Part shown: piece after piece, positions 1-12,776 of the stretch
Layout of the letters: each line of letters starts with the position of its first letter
Position numbering within the stretch: position 1 is the first letter of the stretch
Origin: Limonium bicolor
Lineage: Eukaryota > Streptophyta > Magnoliopsida > Caryophyllales > Plumbaginaceae
Assembly (NCBI GenBank): GCA_023374045.1
Contig: CM041778.1
Coordinates: forward strand, 286,479,533-286,543,532
Reading direction: 5' to 3'
Length of the DNA stretch: 64,000 bases
Notes under the pieces: model-generated
Seen by the model: only the letters and a program-made list of their open reading frames with translations
Told to the model about the DNA's origin: nothing
Databases searched by the model: none
Made by a program: the position numbers and the translations under genes

Positions 1-713
1 AAATTGTATTATAAAACATTTATGTGTGGGAAGGGTAACAACACAATTTATGAATGTTTTAGTACAACAGTGCTTGAGATGCTTGAAGATTGAAGATATC
101 CAATATTATATATATATCATTTGTGTGCAATGAACACTTATTGGATGTCTAAATCTTCATTATTTGTTTTTAGTCTCAAGATTATTTTTTATGGTTGGAA
201 CAACTATAGTATATTTAGGCTCTAACATAGAATACGAGTGGATTCAGTTCAGGTGGATTTGGTGGAGAATTCGGATCGGGTGGATTTGGGTTGTACCAAA
301 TTTCAGTTTGATTCGGTTTTGGTTTGGTTCAATTTGGATTTTTGGGTCATGCCATTCGGTTTAAAATTGGGTTCGGATTGGGTTGGATGAGTTCGGTTTT
401 TCGGGTTCGGATCACCTATGCCAGTTCTAAGCATGAGCGGTAGCTATAACATCAAATGTGTAATCCACATAAAAATTATACTGATGAGGATTTACAAGAG
501 ATACATTCAAAGGTATTTTTTAAAATTCAAAATTAAATTATATGCTGAAAAAATCAACTACCATCTATCATTGTGAAGAGCGGGCTACCGGTATGGGTCC
601 AAGGGTGGGTGACGGTCGCCTGCTCTTCATAGTGGGAGAAGATCACCGGTTTTTCACTACAGGTGATGGTCGTCGTTGACTTTTAATTAGGTAATTTTTT
701 GTGTGTTATTTTA
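1..713. other. Unclassified flank left of the big gypsy element
   Basis: No coding region or named element is recognised here. Positions 228-418 are a G/T-rich stretch of degenerate words such as GGTGGATTTGGG and GGTTCGGATTGGG, a low-complexity type common between plant genes. Around 576-632 there is a short inverted pair (GAAGAGC ... GCTCTTC). The last five bases (709-713, TTTTA) are the target-site duplication of the next element, so this flank continues at 31524. Confidence 0.6.
709..713. repeat. Target-site duplication TTTTA, left copy
   Basis: TTTTA directly precedes the TG of the 5' LTR at 714, and the same five bases follow the CA of the 3' LTR at 31519-31523. A matching 5-bp duplication shows that 714-31518 arrived as one insertion and was not joined by assembly error. 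Confidence 0.93.
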
Positions 714-3700
714 TGAAATACCCCAAACTAATAAAACATGGATTAAATATCTAATCACATTAATTAAGGCCTAAACATGCCTTAAAAGTCAATTGAGAAC
801 AATAATGGTCAACACAAAGCAAGATATTGCACCCTTTGACTGTTTAGGGTAAATAAATACCCAAATGAACTACTTAGGACCTAAAACTTTGTCCTAAGCT
901 TATTAAAACATAACGAAACATATTACAATTGTTGGACAACACTCCAACACAAAGAACAAGCATTTACATGCTTCAAGGTCAAGTAGGGCAAAAATATGCT
1001 CTAAGAAAACCTTAAAGGTCTAATGACCTCTAAATGATATAAAATTGGATTACATGATGAAATATCATGTAAGGAACACAACAAAACTGTTCTCAAAGAA
1101 AACTGAGCTCAGAAACACCTTGCGACACAAAATGTGCACTAAAATACCTTAAAGCACGTTTTTGTGTATGAGCTCTAAGATAATGACTTTTTGTCACTGT
1201 AAAGACTATATTAAGTTCTTTATAACATTAATGTGACATGATAGACTATATTATAAAGTCTAAATCAAAGTTTAAAAATAAAATCAAAATGGGCAATTTA
1301 GTATGAATAGTACCCAAAAATAACATCTAATTACTTACCTTTAACCATGGTCAAATGTCATCCATTGACCACACCCATCATTGCCGACCTCATATAGCTG
1401 GCATACCCACTCAATCAGCAATCTCTAATCAATTAGCCATCCAATCTAATGACTCACCATTTACTATTTGATAAAGTAACCTTTAATGTCTTAAAAGCAA
1501 AAACTAGCATTATTTTCTCATTGCCTTGCTTCCCAGCCGACACAAGGCCTCTTCATCCTCTCTTTGGCTTCTACAAACCGTGGCTAACACACCAAATACA
1601 GAGGAGAACAACAATTGACATAGGTAAGCTTATTAAGCCATTTTATGTTCATTTTCTTCACAATTCTTTCCTCTTTCCATGGAGCAAAGCATCAACGAGT
1701 TCCATCAATGTTTCTAGATTGTTTTGGAGGTTAAAAGGAGGGCAAATCTCGGCTGTAAAAAGGGAAGAAGGTGGAGAAATATAAACTTGTTCTTAAGGTA
1801 TAAAAATGTGCTTCAAGCTCTTATCCTTTGATTTTCATCAATTCCGGTTGTAAAGCCTTGTTTTATAAGCTTATAATCTTGATCTTAACATACTTATTCA
1901 GTTGTTATATCAAGAGCTTCAAGGTATAGCCAGATCCAAGCCAAAAACACCATTTTAGGCATTTTAATCAAGGTAAAAATTAGCCATCTTCTAATCTGAG
2001 TTATACCAGTTTAAAGCTTGGTTTTAATAGCTCTTTTGATGCTCTTGTTCTTCTGAAAAAACAGGCCGTGGAGCACTTGTGCTTGCCTTGTTATTCTAAG
2101 GTAAATTTTACCTTGAAATATACATTAAACACTTTTTTATGGTTAGATCTTGCTTGGAGACTAATCATGCCTTAATTGCTGTTTGAAAACATGTAAACTA
2201 AGCTGTGGAAAAATTATTCCTAAGCAGCCGTGGCCAAACAAGGCCTATACTTGGCAAAAACAAGGTATAAATCACTTAAACCTTCACTTGGTATATCAAT
2301 ATGTGCTTATACATATGTATATATATGTGCCATGAGTGAATGGGTTATTTAAGGTCTTATTTTGACCTTAGGTGATTAAGGAATGGTTTAATAAATTTTA
2401 TAACTAATTAATTAACATAATTGTCAAATTTAAGACATTATGTGGAAAATTGGTAAATATGGAAAATATGTGGTGAGGGCCGAGAGTTTAAAGTATTTTT
2501 GGGCATTTATGTGTAATTCATTTTATAAGCTAATGTTTGTAATAAGGCCATGTACTTTAGGCCATTTTATTTATGTATTTATAAGGTTTTAATTAAGTTT
2601 AGGTGGTGAAAATACATTACCGCATAGTATAAGGGGTTAATGTATAATTAAATTAAATTTGGGGGCTATATAATGATATAGCCGAAAATTAGAGGTTTAA
2701 ATGAGTTTATATAAAAATTATAAGATTATATAAAGTTTTGGGGTTAAATGGTAATTTCGGAAAAATAAGGGTACAAACCATAATATATGGTTATTGATGG
2801 TCAAGGAAATATTAAGGTGGTCAACCTTGACCATATGGTAGGTTTTGACTAAATTAGATAAGTTAAATAACTTATTTAAGGTTTTATAATAAGATAAGTA
2901 TTTAATTGTAACAATTTTATAACATATGTGGTGTATATGTTATTACCGAAAATTAAGGGTGTATGATGGTATTATAAACACCCATGGGCTATTAGGAATT
3001 TTTAGGAATTTATTTGGTTGGTTTTGGAATTAAAATAAACTATATATGTATAATATATAGTTATTATGTCATTATGACACTTTGGAATAAAAGATGGGGT
3101 GGAAATGAAATATACCGAAAGTATATGGTTAGTAAGGGTAATTATAACCCTTTGGTGAAATTTGGTGATTTTTAGAATTATATAAGAGTATTTAATAAAG
3201 TATATGTATAATATATAGTTTTAATGATATTATAAAACTATATGTTATAAATTGGGCCAAATGGCAATTATAGAATATATTGAGGTCTGTTCAGAATTTT
3301 ACAAAAATATAACCATAGGTTATACCATTTTATAAGTTAAAAATGTTATATTATATGATATATATATATAACATGGTATAAATAATGGGGTGATTTTGTA
3401 AATGAAGGAAACTATGGTATATGAAAAAGAATATGGTTTTGATATGGTGCCCATGCGGCAATAATAAATAGTTTTGTATAAAAACTATAGGTTATAAGTT
3501 AAAGGAAATAAAAATATCATATTATATGATATTAGTATATGGAATAACATTACATAATGTTATGTGGTCAAAGTGAAATTAAAATAAAGATAAGGGCTGT
3601 ACCGAATTATTAAGGTTAGAAATATGAATTTTAGACTATGGTCTATAATGTTATAAATGTTATAACAATTATAAGGTTTTAAGGGATTAATATAAGTAAG

Positions 3701-5940
3701 GATATTCACATTAAATAATGTGACAAACTATAAATAATTAAGATTTATAAACTAAGGTATATATTGATTAAACCTTAGGAGTTGTAAATATACAACATAA
3801 GTTGTTACATAATATTAGGATAATAATCTTAATATAGGTTGTATAATTTAATACAACTAATGGGAATAATCATCTAATATAAGATGATAAAATGTAACAT
3901 ATAATATAAGAGTTTTATAACTCATGGAATTTACCTATATGGTACATATATACATATACAAGAAAAATGTATATAAGGATGGATATATATTATGGTTAGA
4001 AACCATATAATATAATGATGGTGGTTATTTAAAAAAATAGTTACAAACTATAAGTTAGGAGTTTTTGAATGCAAATATAATTTGCTAAAGATAATGGGTT
4101 ATATAATAACATGTATTATAATGGATGGTGGAAAAATAATACAATATAATAAGTCATGCATGCATACATGCAACTATAGGTTATATACCTAAATTTAATG
4201 GTGGATAAGATTAAAGAAATATAATGAACTAAACTTAACAGTCGAAATATTTTGACATACGAGTTTTAGTAACAAAGCCGACCGGTTTAGAAAGACCCAT
4301 AACAAATAACTGTAGGAAATCCGGGGATAAACTGTCGGGGTTACTTGTTATTCGGAAATACCGGATGTAGTTAGTCATGGAGGCTGACTTATAGTTTATT
4401 ACCGTTTAGATCATACTCCAGACGAGGACGCTTGACGAGCTAGTGGTCTACACTACACATCCTAGGTCTTGGTGAACGGTATGTAAAGGGGTTTGATCCG
4501 AGTTGTCCTAAGGAAACTCTTTGGGCTCGGATTTGGTTGATATCACTTGTGTGTTAAGTGTTTTGGATACATGTATGTGATTGTGTGCTACTGCATTAAT
4601 TATTTATGCACGAGCGTCCTACGGGACTAACACTACGTCGGCTATAGATCGGCTTATATAAACATACATATACGTTATTGTGATGACAAGACGGTTACTT
4701 GATATAATACCATAGTATTAATATTAAGTATATGGCAACCTAAGTAAAACACTTAGGAACGAGTCACGACATTGTCGGTCTCTAGAGCATGGATCTCGAA
4801 CATGAATATAACCTAGATTACTTCTAGGTATGCGTGAGACCCATTGGGCAGCCAATTGATAAATTATATTCTCCATAAGACTAAGAGCAGATCTTAAACA
4901 TTATGAGAGAGAGATGGTGTGAGTTGAGGTGAGGAATCCAGTGTAGTTTACGAACTACCTAGTTGCGCATTTGTGATCACTAAGGGGTTCCCGATTGGGT
5001 TCCGCTCCAGGTTTATACCCAATGAGCCCTATTTGGATCGTGGGTCAGGTGGCTACGACCTTTATATGGACGTCTTACGAGACAAAAGAGAATAGTCAGG
5101 GGCCTCCGGACCTCTGGCGAAATGAGCACCTTTGTGTGTACGGGAGGACTACTGTCCATGGTGAGGTTATCGGGTTGTCTTAACATGACGCCCAACTGGT
5201 ATTAATTAAACATGGTTTGGATGGGGCCTTAAAGGCCAAATTAAATTAAATTAACAATGGATGGTGTACGCTACGACGATTGTACATTGTACATTATACT
5301 GCTATTATTTCGATACGTTCGATATACAATGGTTGCTATGATATTTTATGACTGTTTGAATTGGATGGATGGTTGAATGTGTATGAGTATTTGGATGGAG
5401 GATTATGTATATTATAGTATTGATTATAACTGTAAAATGGTAAAGCATGAAACCAATCTAATAATAAGATGGTTAAAATGACTAAGTGACCATTAGGGTC
5501 CAGGCCCGGCATACTCAGCGTCTATCGCTGATACTACAGCATTATGCAGGTTGTTGATGATTGTCGAAGCCGAAGTGCGGGAACAGGGTAATTAGGGTTT
5601 ATTTTGATTACCGCACAGGGAGTTTATTTGTATAACAATGAAGATGGTGAAATGTATTATGGTACGGTTATGTATATTCGGAATTGGGTAGATGCTCACT
5701 TGTCGACGTTTATGGTTTATGGACTTAGTATGATGTATAGGAGTTATCTCGTTATCACGGCGGTTAGCAGTTTGTTTATGTTGGAAGTTGGATGTAGTTT
5801 GGCTTCGTTACTCGCATGGGCGAGTAATGGCCAGTGACACCCGAGTGAGTATTGTTGTTGTTATTATTTCTTCCGCTGTAAGACATTTTATTTATTGCTA
5901 CGAGAGAGATTATTACGTGTTTAAGGAGGGGGGTGTTACA
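714..5940 (+). repeat. 5' LTR of the outer gypsy element (5,227 bp)
   Basis: It runs from TGAAATACC to GGTGTTACA and matches 26290-31518 along its whole length. It is followed after four bases by the PBS. It is very AT-rich with long stretches free of ORFs. A 111-codon frame at 1449-1784 recurs in the other LTR but resembles nothing I know and probably reflects LTR identity only. A TATA-like TATATAAA at 4655-4662 is a possible promoter, unproven. Confidence 0.94.
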
Positions 5941-5944
5941 AAAG

Positions 5945-5956
5945 TGGTATCAGAGC
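5945..5956 (+). other. Primer binding site, initiator tRNA-Met type
   Basis: TGGTATCAGAGC lies four bases inside the 5' LTR. It is the usual plant LTR-element PBS, complementary to the 3' end of initiator tRNA-Met. Its right half is part of a hairpin: AGAGCGG at 5952-5958, loop AGTA, CCGCTCT at 5963-5969. Confidence 0.92.
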
Positions 5957-5995
5957 GGAGTACCGCTCTCATGACGAGGAAAATAGGTTAAGACA

Positions 5996-6173
5996 GTGAG
6001 CTTAGGACTTGGGAAATTACGGGAAACGTTTGTGAGGTACGAGACGACTCGTCTTAAAGGATATAATGTTTAGTAACGCAAATTGCGTGATATGTTAGCC
6101 GTTAAGGCAATTCAATATCTATTGGTTGTGTACGGTAAATTACCGAGTATTTATGTGACATTCTGTACTACAG
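5996..6173 (+). other. Possible leader intron before outer gag
   Basis: GTGAGCTTAGG at 5996 and an AG exactly before the gag ATG (6172-6173) could form a 178-bp leader intron. The inner element has the same GTGAGCTTAGG word (minus strand, 18857 downwards) and also an AG directly before its gag ATG. The conservation suggests a spliced leader, but the sequence alone cannot prove it. Confidence 0.4.
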
Positions 6174-6798
6174 ATGTCTGGGGGAACTAGAGGGCGTGGT
6201 ACTGGTAGAGGTGGAGGCGGTGACCCCGTGATTCCAGATGTTGCTGAGACGATGTTGTCGTTCTCGCACAGCTTGGTACTCAATTGGAGGAGCACCAGCC
6301 CACCCGCCACAGCCCAGGGAAACGAACTGGCTGAAGTCAGTTACCGAGACCCGACCACCTACATATTTAGGGGAGCCAGACCCCGTAGCCTTAGAGCGTT
6401 TCATTGTTGAACATGAGAAGGCCTACGAAGCTTTGCAAGTACCTGTCGGCCAGAAGGTCGTCATTGCTGCTTTCCATCTGAAGGATGCAGCCAGCACTTG
6501 GTGGAGGTTGGTCAAGGACCATCACCTGGCTACGCCCGACTTTTCGTGGGCTGCCTTTGTCGAGTTGCTGAGGGGGAAGTACTACCCAGCGCATCTCAAG
6601 CAGAAGAAGCGCCATGAGTTCGAGACATTATCCCAGGGAGGTCTGACCGTGGATGAGTACTACACTCGATTCATTGGTCTGCTGGACTTCATCCCCGGTG
6701 TTGATTACTCAGAGACCGTGAAGGTCGGGAAGTTCCGGGGGGGATTGTTGTTTCGCATCAAGATGGCGATGGGTGCTACCCTCTACACTACCATCCAG

Positions 6799-6877
6799 GT
6801 ATTAACATGAAAGCCATAAATTCTTTACTTACTACAGTACCAATTAACTTTATGAGAACTTACCAATGAGATTCCAG
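6799..6877 (+). other. Outer gag intron 1 (79 bp)
   Basis: Donor CAG|GTATTAAC and acceptor ATTCCAG|GAG. Phase 0. The matching interval in the inner element (17949-18027) is also 79 bp and divides the same codons, while the intron sequences differ. Confidence 0.75.
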
Positions 6878-7017
6878 GAGTGTTATGACGCTGCCTCGAG
6901 GACGGAGCTAATGCTCCAGACTCGGGAAGAGACTCTCGGGGCTAAGAAGAGAAAGAACCCTGAGGGAGAGTCTTAGGGTGGAGGAGCATCTCCAGGCGAT
7001 AGCCAAAAGAAGGGAAA

Positions 7018-7091
7018 GTAAGGACTTATCCCATTCTAAATTGTTTACCATATTAAATACCTTATGAATGCTGACCCGAAACCTTGAACAG
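7018..7091 (+). other. Outer gag intron 2 (74 bp)
   Basis: Donor GGGAAA|GTAAGG and acceptor TTGAACAG|GAAATTC. Removal keeps the Lys-rich frame open. The inner element has a 92-bp interval at the same place (17726-17817). Confidence 0.72.
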
Positions 7092-7210
7092 GAAATTCTT
7101 TCAAAAGAAAGGGCAACAGGGTCACCAGGGAGCGAAGGGGAAAGAGCCCGTCCTTCGATTGACCGGCCCAGTTATAGATGCTCAGCCTTTGAGATCTGCA
7201 CCTCCTAAGG

Positions 7211-7294
7211 GTGAGGACACCTACCTCTTAAATTAAATTGTGACCTCGACTTTTATATCATCAGATTGTAACTTAAACTAAATACTACCATCAG
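7211..7294 (+). other. Outer gag intron 3 (84 bp)
   Basis: Donor CCTAAGG|GTGAGG and acceptor CCATCAG|GCACC. It splits a Gly codon just after the motif LRSAPPKG and just before the zinc knuckle. The inner element has an 85-bp interval at the same codon (17516-17600). Left unspliced, the frame stops inside the interval. Confidence 0.78.
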
Positions 7295-7572
7295 GCACCG
7301 GACAGCCCCAGCGCCATTACTATTGTAAGCGTTGTAGGAAGGACCATCCTGGGGTCGACTGCAATGGCCGCAAAGTTGAGTGTCGGTGCTGCAAGAAAGA
7401 GGGTCACCGGGAGTTCGAGTGTTGGATGAACCCTGAGAGCCGTAATTACAGGCCACCAAGGAATACTCAGAACACCTCAGTAGGAGGATCTAGAGTACCA
7501 CGAGGCGGTCAGGATGGCCAGACATCTACTGATGCTGGAGCCCAGAAAGGCAAGGGAGTAGATAGGGCATGA

Positions 7573-7670
7573 GTACCCTGACTCCATGAGACCGCTGGTG
7601 GAAGACTTTTGCTTACTATGTTGTGTACTTACCTTGGATGTTAGACAGAGATATGTTATAAGTATGTGGG
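7573..7670 (+). other. Outer element sequence between gag stop and nested insertion
   Basis: About 100 bp of the outer element with no recognisable protease. It ends in GTGGG (7666-7670), the target duplication of the nested element. The outer element resumes at 23568. Confidence 0.8.
7666..7670. repeat. Target-site duplication GTGGG of the nested element, left copy
   Basis: GTGGG precedes the LTR at 7671 and recurs at 23563-23567 directly after the other LTR, which fixes both ends of the nested element. Confidence 0.93.
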
Positions 7671-10600
7671 TGTAACACCCCTACTAATCCGGCTCCTAAT
7701 TATAATATAAACTTCGTACTTAGCAGATAAATCGCAGCGGTAAATAACAGACTGTCGCTCTAATAGTGTCACTGTTATCACTCGCCCATACGGGTGATAA
7801 CGAGTTACATGATAATCAACATACGAAACGTATTCCCGCAATGACCACAAGAGATAGATAGTAGTGCTTAAACAATCTAAAAACATAACCAACAACAACC
7901 GTCTTATACAAACCGTACACGTGAGTGTCTAACCAAAACATACACCTCGGTTTACAAACCCGAGTCCGAAATATCAGTAGTCTCAAACCGTACCAAGTCT
8001 TAAACAACAGTAAAACCACAACTGTCGCGCCCCGCGTCGACCCTCCAGCTAGTCTCCTGAAATAAAAATGGTTTGTGGTATGGAATCAGCCCCTGCTGAG
8101 TATGTTATCACATGCCCCGTCATGCCTCCTCAAACCCCTCAATTAATTGGTCGAGAGCATGAGATTCGTTACATGCAATACCGTTTTAATATTTAAACTG
8201 TAAAACAGTTAACAGTAATAACATACAATAACACAACCATCAACACACATAATATAAACCACACAGTATAACCAATGAACAACAAGGCGAAACAACGAGA
8301 ATAATAAACAGGTATTAACTCCCGTCCTTGGTATAGAAACCAATATTGTTCGCCAATGTACAAGTCTCAACTGTAATAAGTGTTCAGTTATACCTAGTGA
8401 CAACGTCTCGTTAAAAACGAGTGTCTCTAAATTACCCATATACTATGGCGGGTCACCCACGGCAGTAGCCACTCCAGCGGTAGAGTCTCCGACCAACGAG
8501 CCATCCTAGCTCACGGGAAATTTCTTGATACTTGCGGACCCGTACGCGGACATCCTAGTATCGTTTTTGTGATCACACGCGCAAGAGCCACATCCTCTTG
8601 GCTTTGTTATGTTAATTATTATACCATCGCATCGCATTACCAATTTTTCTAACACAGTAGACTAAGGTCGTTAGTCCAATCCGGAGTCTGTAAACTCGGG
8701 ATCCAGTGTTAGATACGAGAGCGGCGTTTAGAAAGGCCAGTGCTCCGTATTAAAGTCTCGGATAATATGTATATCTTATTATCCTAGTGCTACAACGTTT
8801 TTCTGACGATCCTTATATTGCATATAAGATAGCACCATAGCCGCTAGTTCGTTTTATATATATAGGTCCATATATACGAACCAGTACTGTTAACGCAACA
8901 ACAGTATATAATAAGCAGCTATAAATATACAGTTCATGCATATTTATTCACACATTCAGACAAACAATCTTATCACAGATCACACAGAAGTCTGAACTGA
9001 GGAAGCCCTCAGAGACAATCAGAGACACGTAACAACATACCGTTCACCCTGACTGTATAACCGTGGAGTATGAATCAGCTAGATCCGATGCTCCCCGTGT
9101 CGTCTCTAGTAGTCTAATAAAACATAACGCTACTGATTAGAATCCCGTATAACAACATAACTCTACGGTACCCCGTACCGTCACTAATACCTCCCGGTTA
9201 ATCCCCCGTTATGAACTGTCAACGTTTGTCGGGTTTTCGGCTTAACTCGGGATTGGAGAAACGTTATATTACACGCGTAGTCTCGTCTTGTATACTAATA
9301 TACTTAAAGTTTGGACTTTGTTATCGCATGTAATTCAATATACCCTTGTATATTATATAGTTTGTTTCTATATTGCATGTATAATTCTTATCAAACATTA
9401 TACACTTCACCTTAGTATTTATTTTCCTAAGGTTTGTTTTTCCAAGTTTAACGGAGTATAATTCATGTGTAAAAACATTTTGAATTATATAAATCCTTAT
9501 TATTTCACGTACTCCTAACGTTAGAATTTCCATATCTAATGTTTATAATTATTTTCTCTTAATCTCACATCATTTTTAATTATGACAGTATATGGTTATT
9601 GAACCATATTATATTTTTTCACTCCATTACATATATTTATTTATATACATGTATTATGGGACTATTTATTATATGGTAAGTCTTTATAATATATTCATTC
9701 TCTTTTAATGATTTCTTATATTATAATGTTACACCCTTATAACATTAAAACCATATTATAAATTTTATTTAAAAATGCCCATATTCCGAACAGCACCTAG
9801 TTTCTTAAATATTTACAAAATCCACCACATATTTTATATGTGTTATATTATAGTTATATAACATATATTATGACATTTATGTCATTAAAACAATTATAAC
9901 CTATAGTTATAAATTGTTACAAATTACCACAATCCATTAAACTCTCGGTTTATTTTCACCACTAAACTTCCATAAATTACAAACAACCCCAATTTATAAT
10001 ACATAGTTTTCTAATGTCATTAAAACTATATATTATACATATTCTTTATAAAACCTTATATATAACTCCAAAAATTACCAAACTATACCAAAAGGTTATA
10101 AATATCATTTCTAACCTTATACTTTCTAAATCTCGGTTTTACCCATATGTTACCCATTTGTAACAATGTTATGAAATATCATATATTATACTTATATAAT
10201 TCATATAAACTCCAAATTTAACCAAATAAACTTCTAAAAATTCCTAATAACCTAAGGTCTGTTCTAAATTCTATTTAGTACCCCAAGTTTTCGGAAATCA
10301 CAATATAACCCCATCTTATAAATCTTTTACAATTTAATAACTATCTTAATATAAGGTAGTATTTTAATTTCTTAAATTCTCCAAACTTGGTCAAAGTCTC
10401 CTATATAGTCAACTTTGACTTCTAATACCAAATTGGAACCAAACTTTCGGTAATTACCAATATACCCTATAGTTTTCTATTTTTACAATTTTGACCCAAA
10501 ACTTTATAAAATGTTATAATTTTTATTAAATTCATTTAAAAACCCTAAATTCCTCTAAATAAGCCCACGGCTTATATTTTACTAGTAATTACCATTTGAC

Positions 10601-12325
10601 CCCAAACTTAATTATATAAGCATAAATTAAACTAAATAAGCTTTAAACTTAAATTAAAATGGCCTAATGACATGGCCTTATTACAACTTTGCTTTATAAC
10701 ATAAAATTACACATAAATAGCTCAAATTATACAATAAACTCACGGCCTTGCTGTAGTTATTTATTTTTCCACATAATGTCATAATTTGACCATTATGTTA
10801 ATTAAATCACTTAAATGACTAGCTTAATTTATCTTAGTCATTTTTTCCATACTTAGGTTAAAATAACCCTATATTAACTCCACTCTCGGCACATAATATA
10901 TATATGCTAAGAAATCATAAAATCATAAGTTTAAGGTGTTTATACCTTGGTTTATCCTTGTAACAACTCGGCAGCTTGGAGGAAAAATCACCACATCATT
11001 TAGACATGTTTAATACACCAAAATAAGATATGGTTATACTCCAAGCATGAGCTTAACCATAAAGAACAATTAATGTAAGGTTTAAGGCAAAAATCACCTT
11101 AAAAATGCAAGGAAGTTTCCAAAGGATTTCAGCCTGAATTAAACACACCACATGGTGTTAAATTCATCATATAAACATAGGAAATAGCTAGACAACAACA
11201 AGCTGCTATGGTAATAGGTTTTACCTTGGCAAAATGCCTTAAAGAATGGTATTTCCTTTGATTTTTGGCCACCCTTGCTCCAAATGGTTAACCAACTGAA
11301 TAAACATGTAAATATGAAGATTATGAGTGAATAAACTCATAAAAATCAGAAGGAGGAAGCCGGATGAAGAAAGGAGATGCTTAAGGTATGTTTTTACCTT
11401 ATAATACAAATTTTGGAAACCTTGGTCCCTATACTTGCTTCAGCCGAGATTGATGTTTGTTCAAGTTTAAAACACTGAGAATGAGCCATGGAAAGTGATA
11501 GATCATGAGCTCCAAGTGTAGGTAATGAAGAGATGAAGAAAAAGAGCTAAAATATGCCTTAAACCATTACCTTAGGTGCTTAAGAGATTGATTTGTCTTC
11601 CATACTCAAGAACACAGCTTGAGAGGGTTGGAAATACAGAAGGCTCGGCTGGAATGGGACAAGAGGCAAGAAATGAAAGGAAATGAGCTTAAATGATTGA
11701 AAAGTAAGATTGAATAGTAAAATGGTGATTCACCAAATTAGGAAGATATTTAGCACTAAAGAGAATGAGCTGTCTTCCTTCCTCCTTCCTGCCGACCAAG
11801 GGTTAGAAGGGTCATTATTGACCATTGACCATACTTGGTCAATTTTGCTTAAAAATGCACTATTTGGGTTACTATTCACAAATGAATGCCATATTTTGAT
11901 TTTTTTTGAAATTTTGGATTTAGACCTTCCAATGTGGTACATTATAGTACATTAGTATATCAAGGTCTAATCCAATGCTTAACACCACTCAAAACCCACT
12001 CAGAAAGTCAATTTTCTCAAAAACGTGCTTTAAGGAATTTTAAAGCACATTTTGTGTTAGAACATGTTTTAGAGCTTGGTTTCCTTTGAGAATGGTTTTA
12101 TAATGTTCATTACTTTTAATACTTAGGAATCCACTTTGGATCCTATTTGAGGTCATACAATCTCTATGGTGTCTTAAAGCACATTTTTGGCTTTACCGAT
12201 CTTAAAGCATGTTTTGCCTTGTTGAGATCTTTTAGATTGTTCCCCAATGGTATTTAGATGTTTATTAACCATCTTAGATCATTAATAGATCATTTAATTA
12301 AGTTTTTAAGGTTAGGGGTATTTCA
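7671..12325 (-). repeat. 3' LTR of the nested element (4,655 bp)
   Basis: On the minus strand it starts TGAAATACCCC and ends GGGGTGTTACA. It matches 18915-23562 throughout, with scattered substitutions and small indels in AT-rich parts. The termini are nearly the same as those of the outer element's LTRs, though most of the body differs. Confidence 0.94.
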
Positions 12326-12776
12326 GTCTACCCCCCTTAAAAAGGCTTCGTCCCGAAGTCCTTACTCATCTACAGTTCACCTAAGGAATCAAGTTCCACT
12401 AAGTAATCAACAGACCATCGCTAGGGAGTAACTCCCACTAGGTTCAGACCTAGTCATATGTATCATGATTGATAGCACATATCAAATAGCCGAAACTCAT
12501 GGTATAACTCATTCGTATCATAGCACTAAACAAGGTGCACATCCAATCAACAAAAGTACTCAGCGGTACTATATATATATTCTCAAACAGGTGCACTAAG
12601 GCACATACATAAGATGTATCAAACATACAATCATCCAAACAAACATGTATGACATAACATACTACCAAAAACACACCACAAAAAACAAGACCTAATGCAT
12701 AACATATGCGCAAGCCAAGTGGCGTCTACCCCCTTAAAAAGGGTTTGACCACGAACCCGTATAAGTATCACAGCCA
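12326..12776 (-). other. 3' untranslated region and PPT of the nested element
   Basis: The true polypurine tract is the complement of 12327-12340 (TTAAGGGGGGTAGA), next to the LTR. Directly upstream is a 7-bp-stem hairpin (12344-12350 with 12354-12360, loop GGA on the minus strand). A second tract resembling the PPT (TTAAGGGGGTAGAC on the minus strand, 12724-12740) lies about 400 bp upstream, as in the outer element. Several short hairpins fill the space, e.g. ATACAT-AAG-ATGTAT near 12605 and GCATA-ACA-TATGC near 12698. Confidence 0.8.

Larger units (their letters stand above)
6174..7572 (+). pseudogene. gag: gag of the outer element, split by three introns, decayed
   Basis: This encodes the structural Gag (capsid plus nucleocapsid) of a Ty3-gypsy element. 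The ATG at 6174 opens a Gly/Arg-rich N-terminus. The main capsid frame runs at 6238-6798 with the Retrotrans_gag-type motifs NWLKSV, STWWR and YYPAHLK, so one frameshift lies near 6240. Exons then continue at 6878-7017, 7092-7210 and 7295-7572. The last exon holds a CX2CX4HX4C-type zinc knuckle pair (YYCKRCRKDHPGVDC, then CRCCKKEGHREFEC). Exon 2 carries an in-frame TAG near 6974. Exon order, phases and protein similarity match the inner element's gag. The frame ends with TGA at 7570-7572 and no protease follows. Confidence 0.85.

Noticed and set aside
1449..1784. 111-codon frame found in both outer LTRs (also 27024-27359)
   Set aside because: The two copies are alike only because LTRs are duplicates. 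No known motif, and AT-rich DNA of this length gives such frames by chance.
5013..5195. Overlapping sense and antisense frames near the LTR end (also 30560-30760)
   Set aside because: Short, mirrored on both strands, and part of LTR sequence with no domain.
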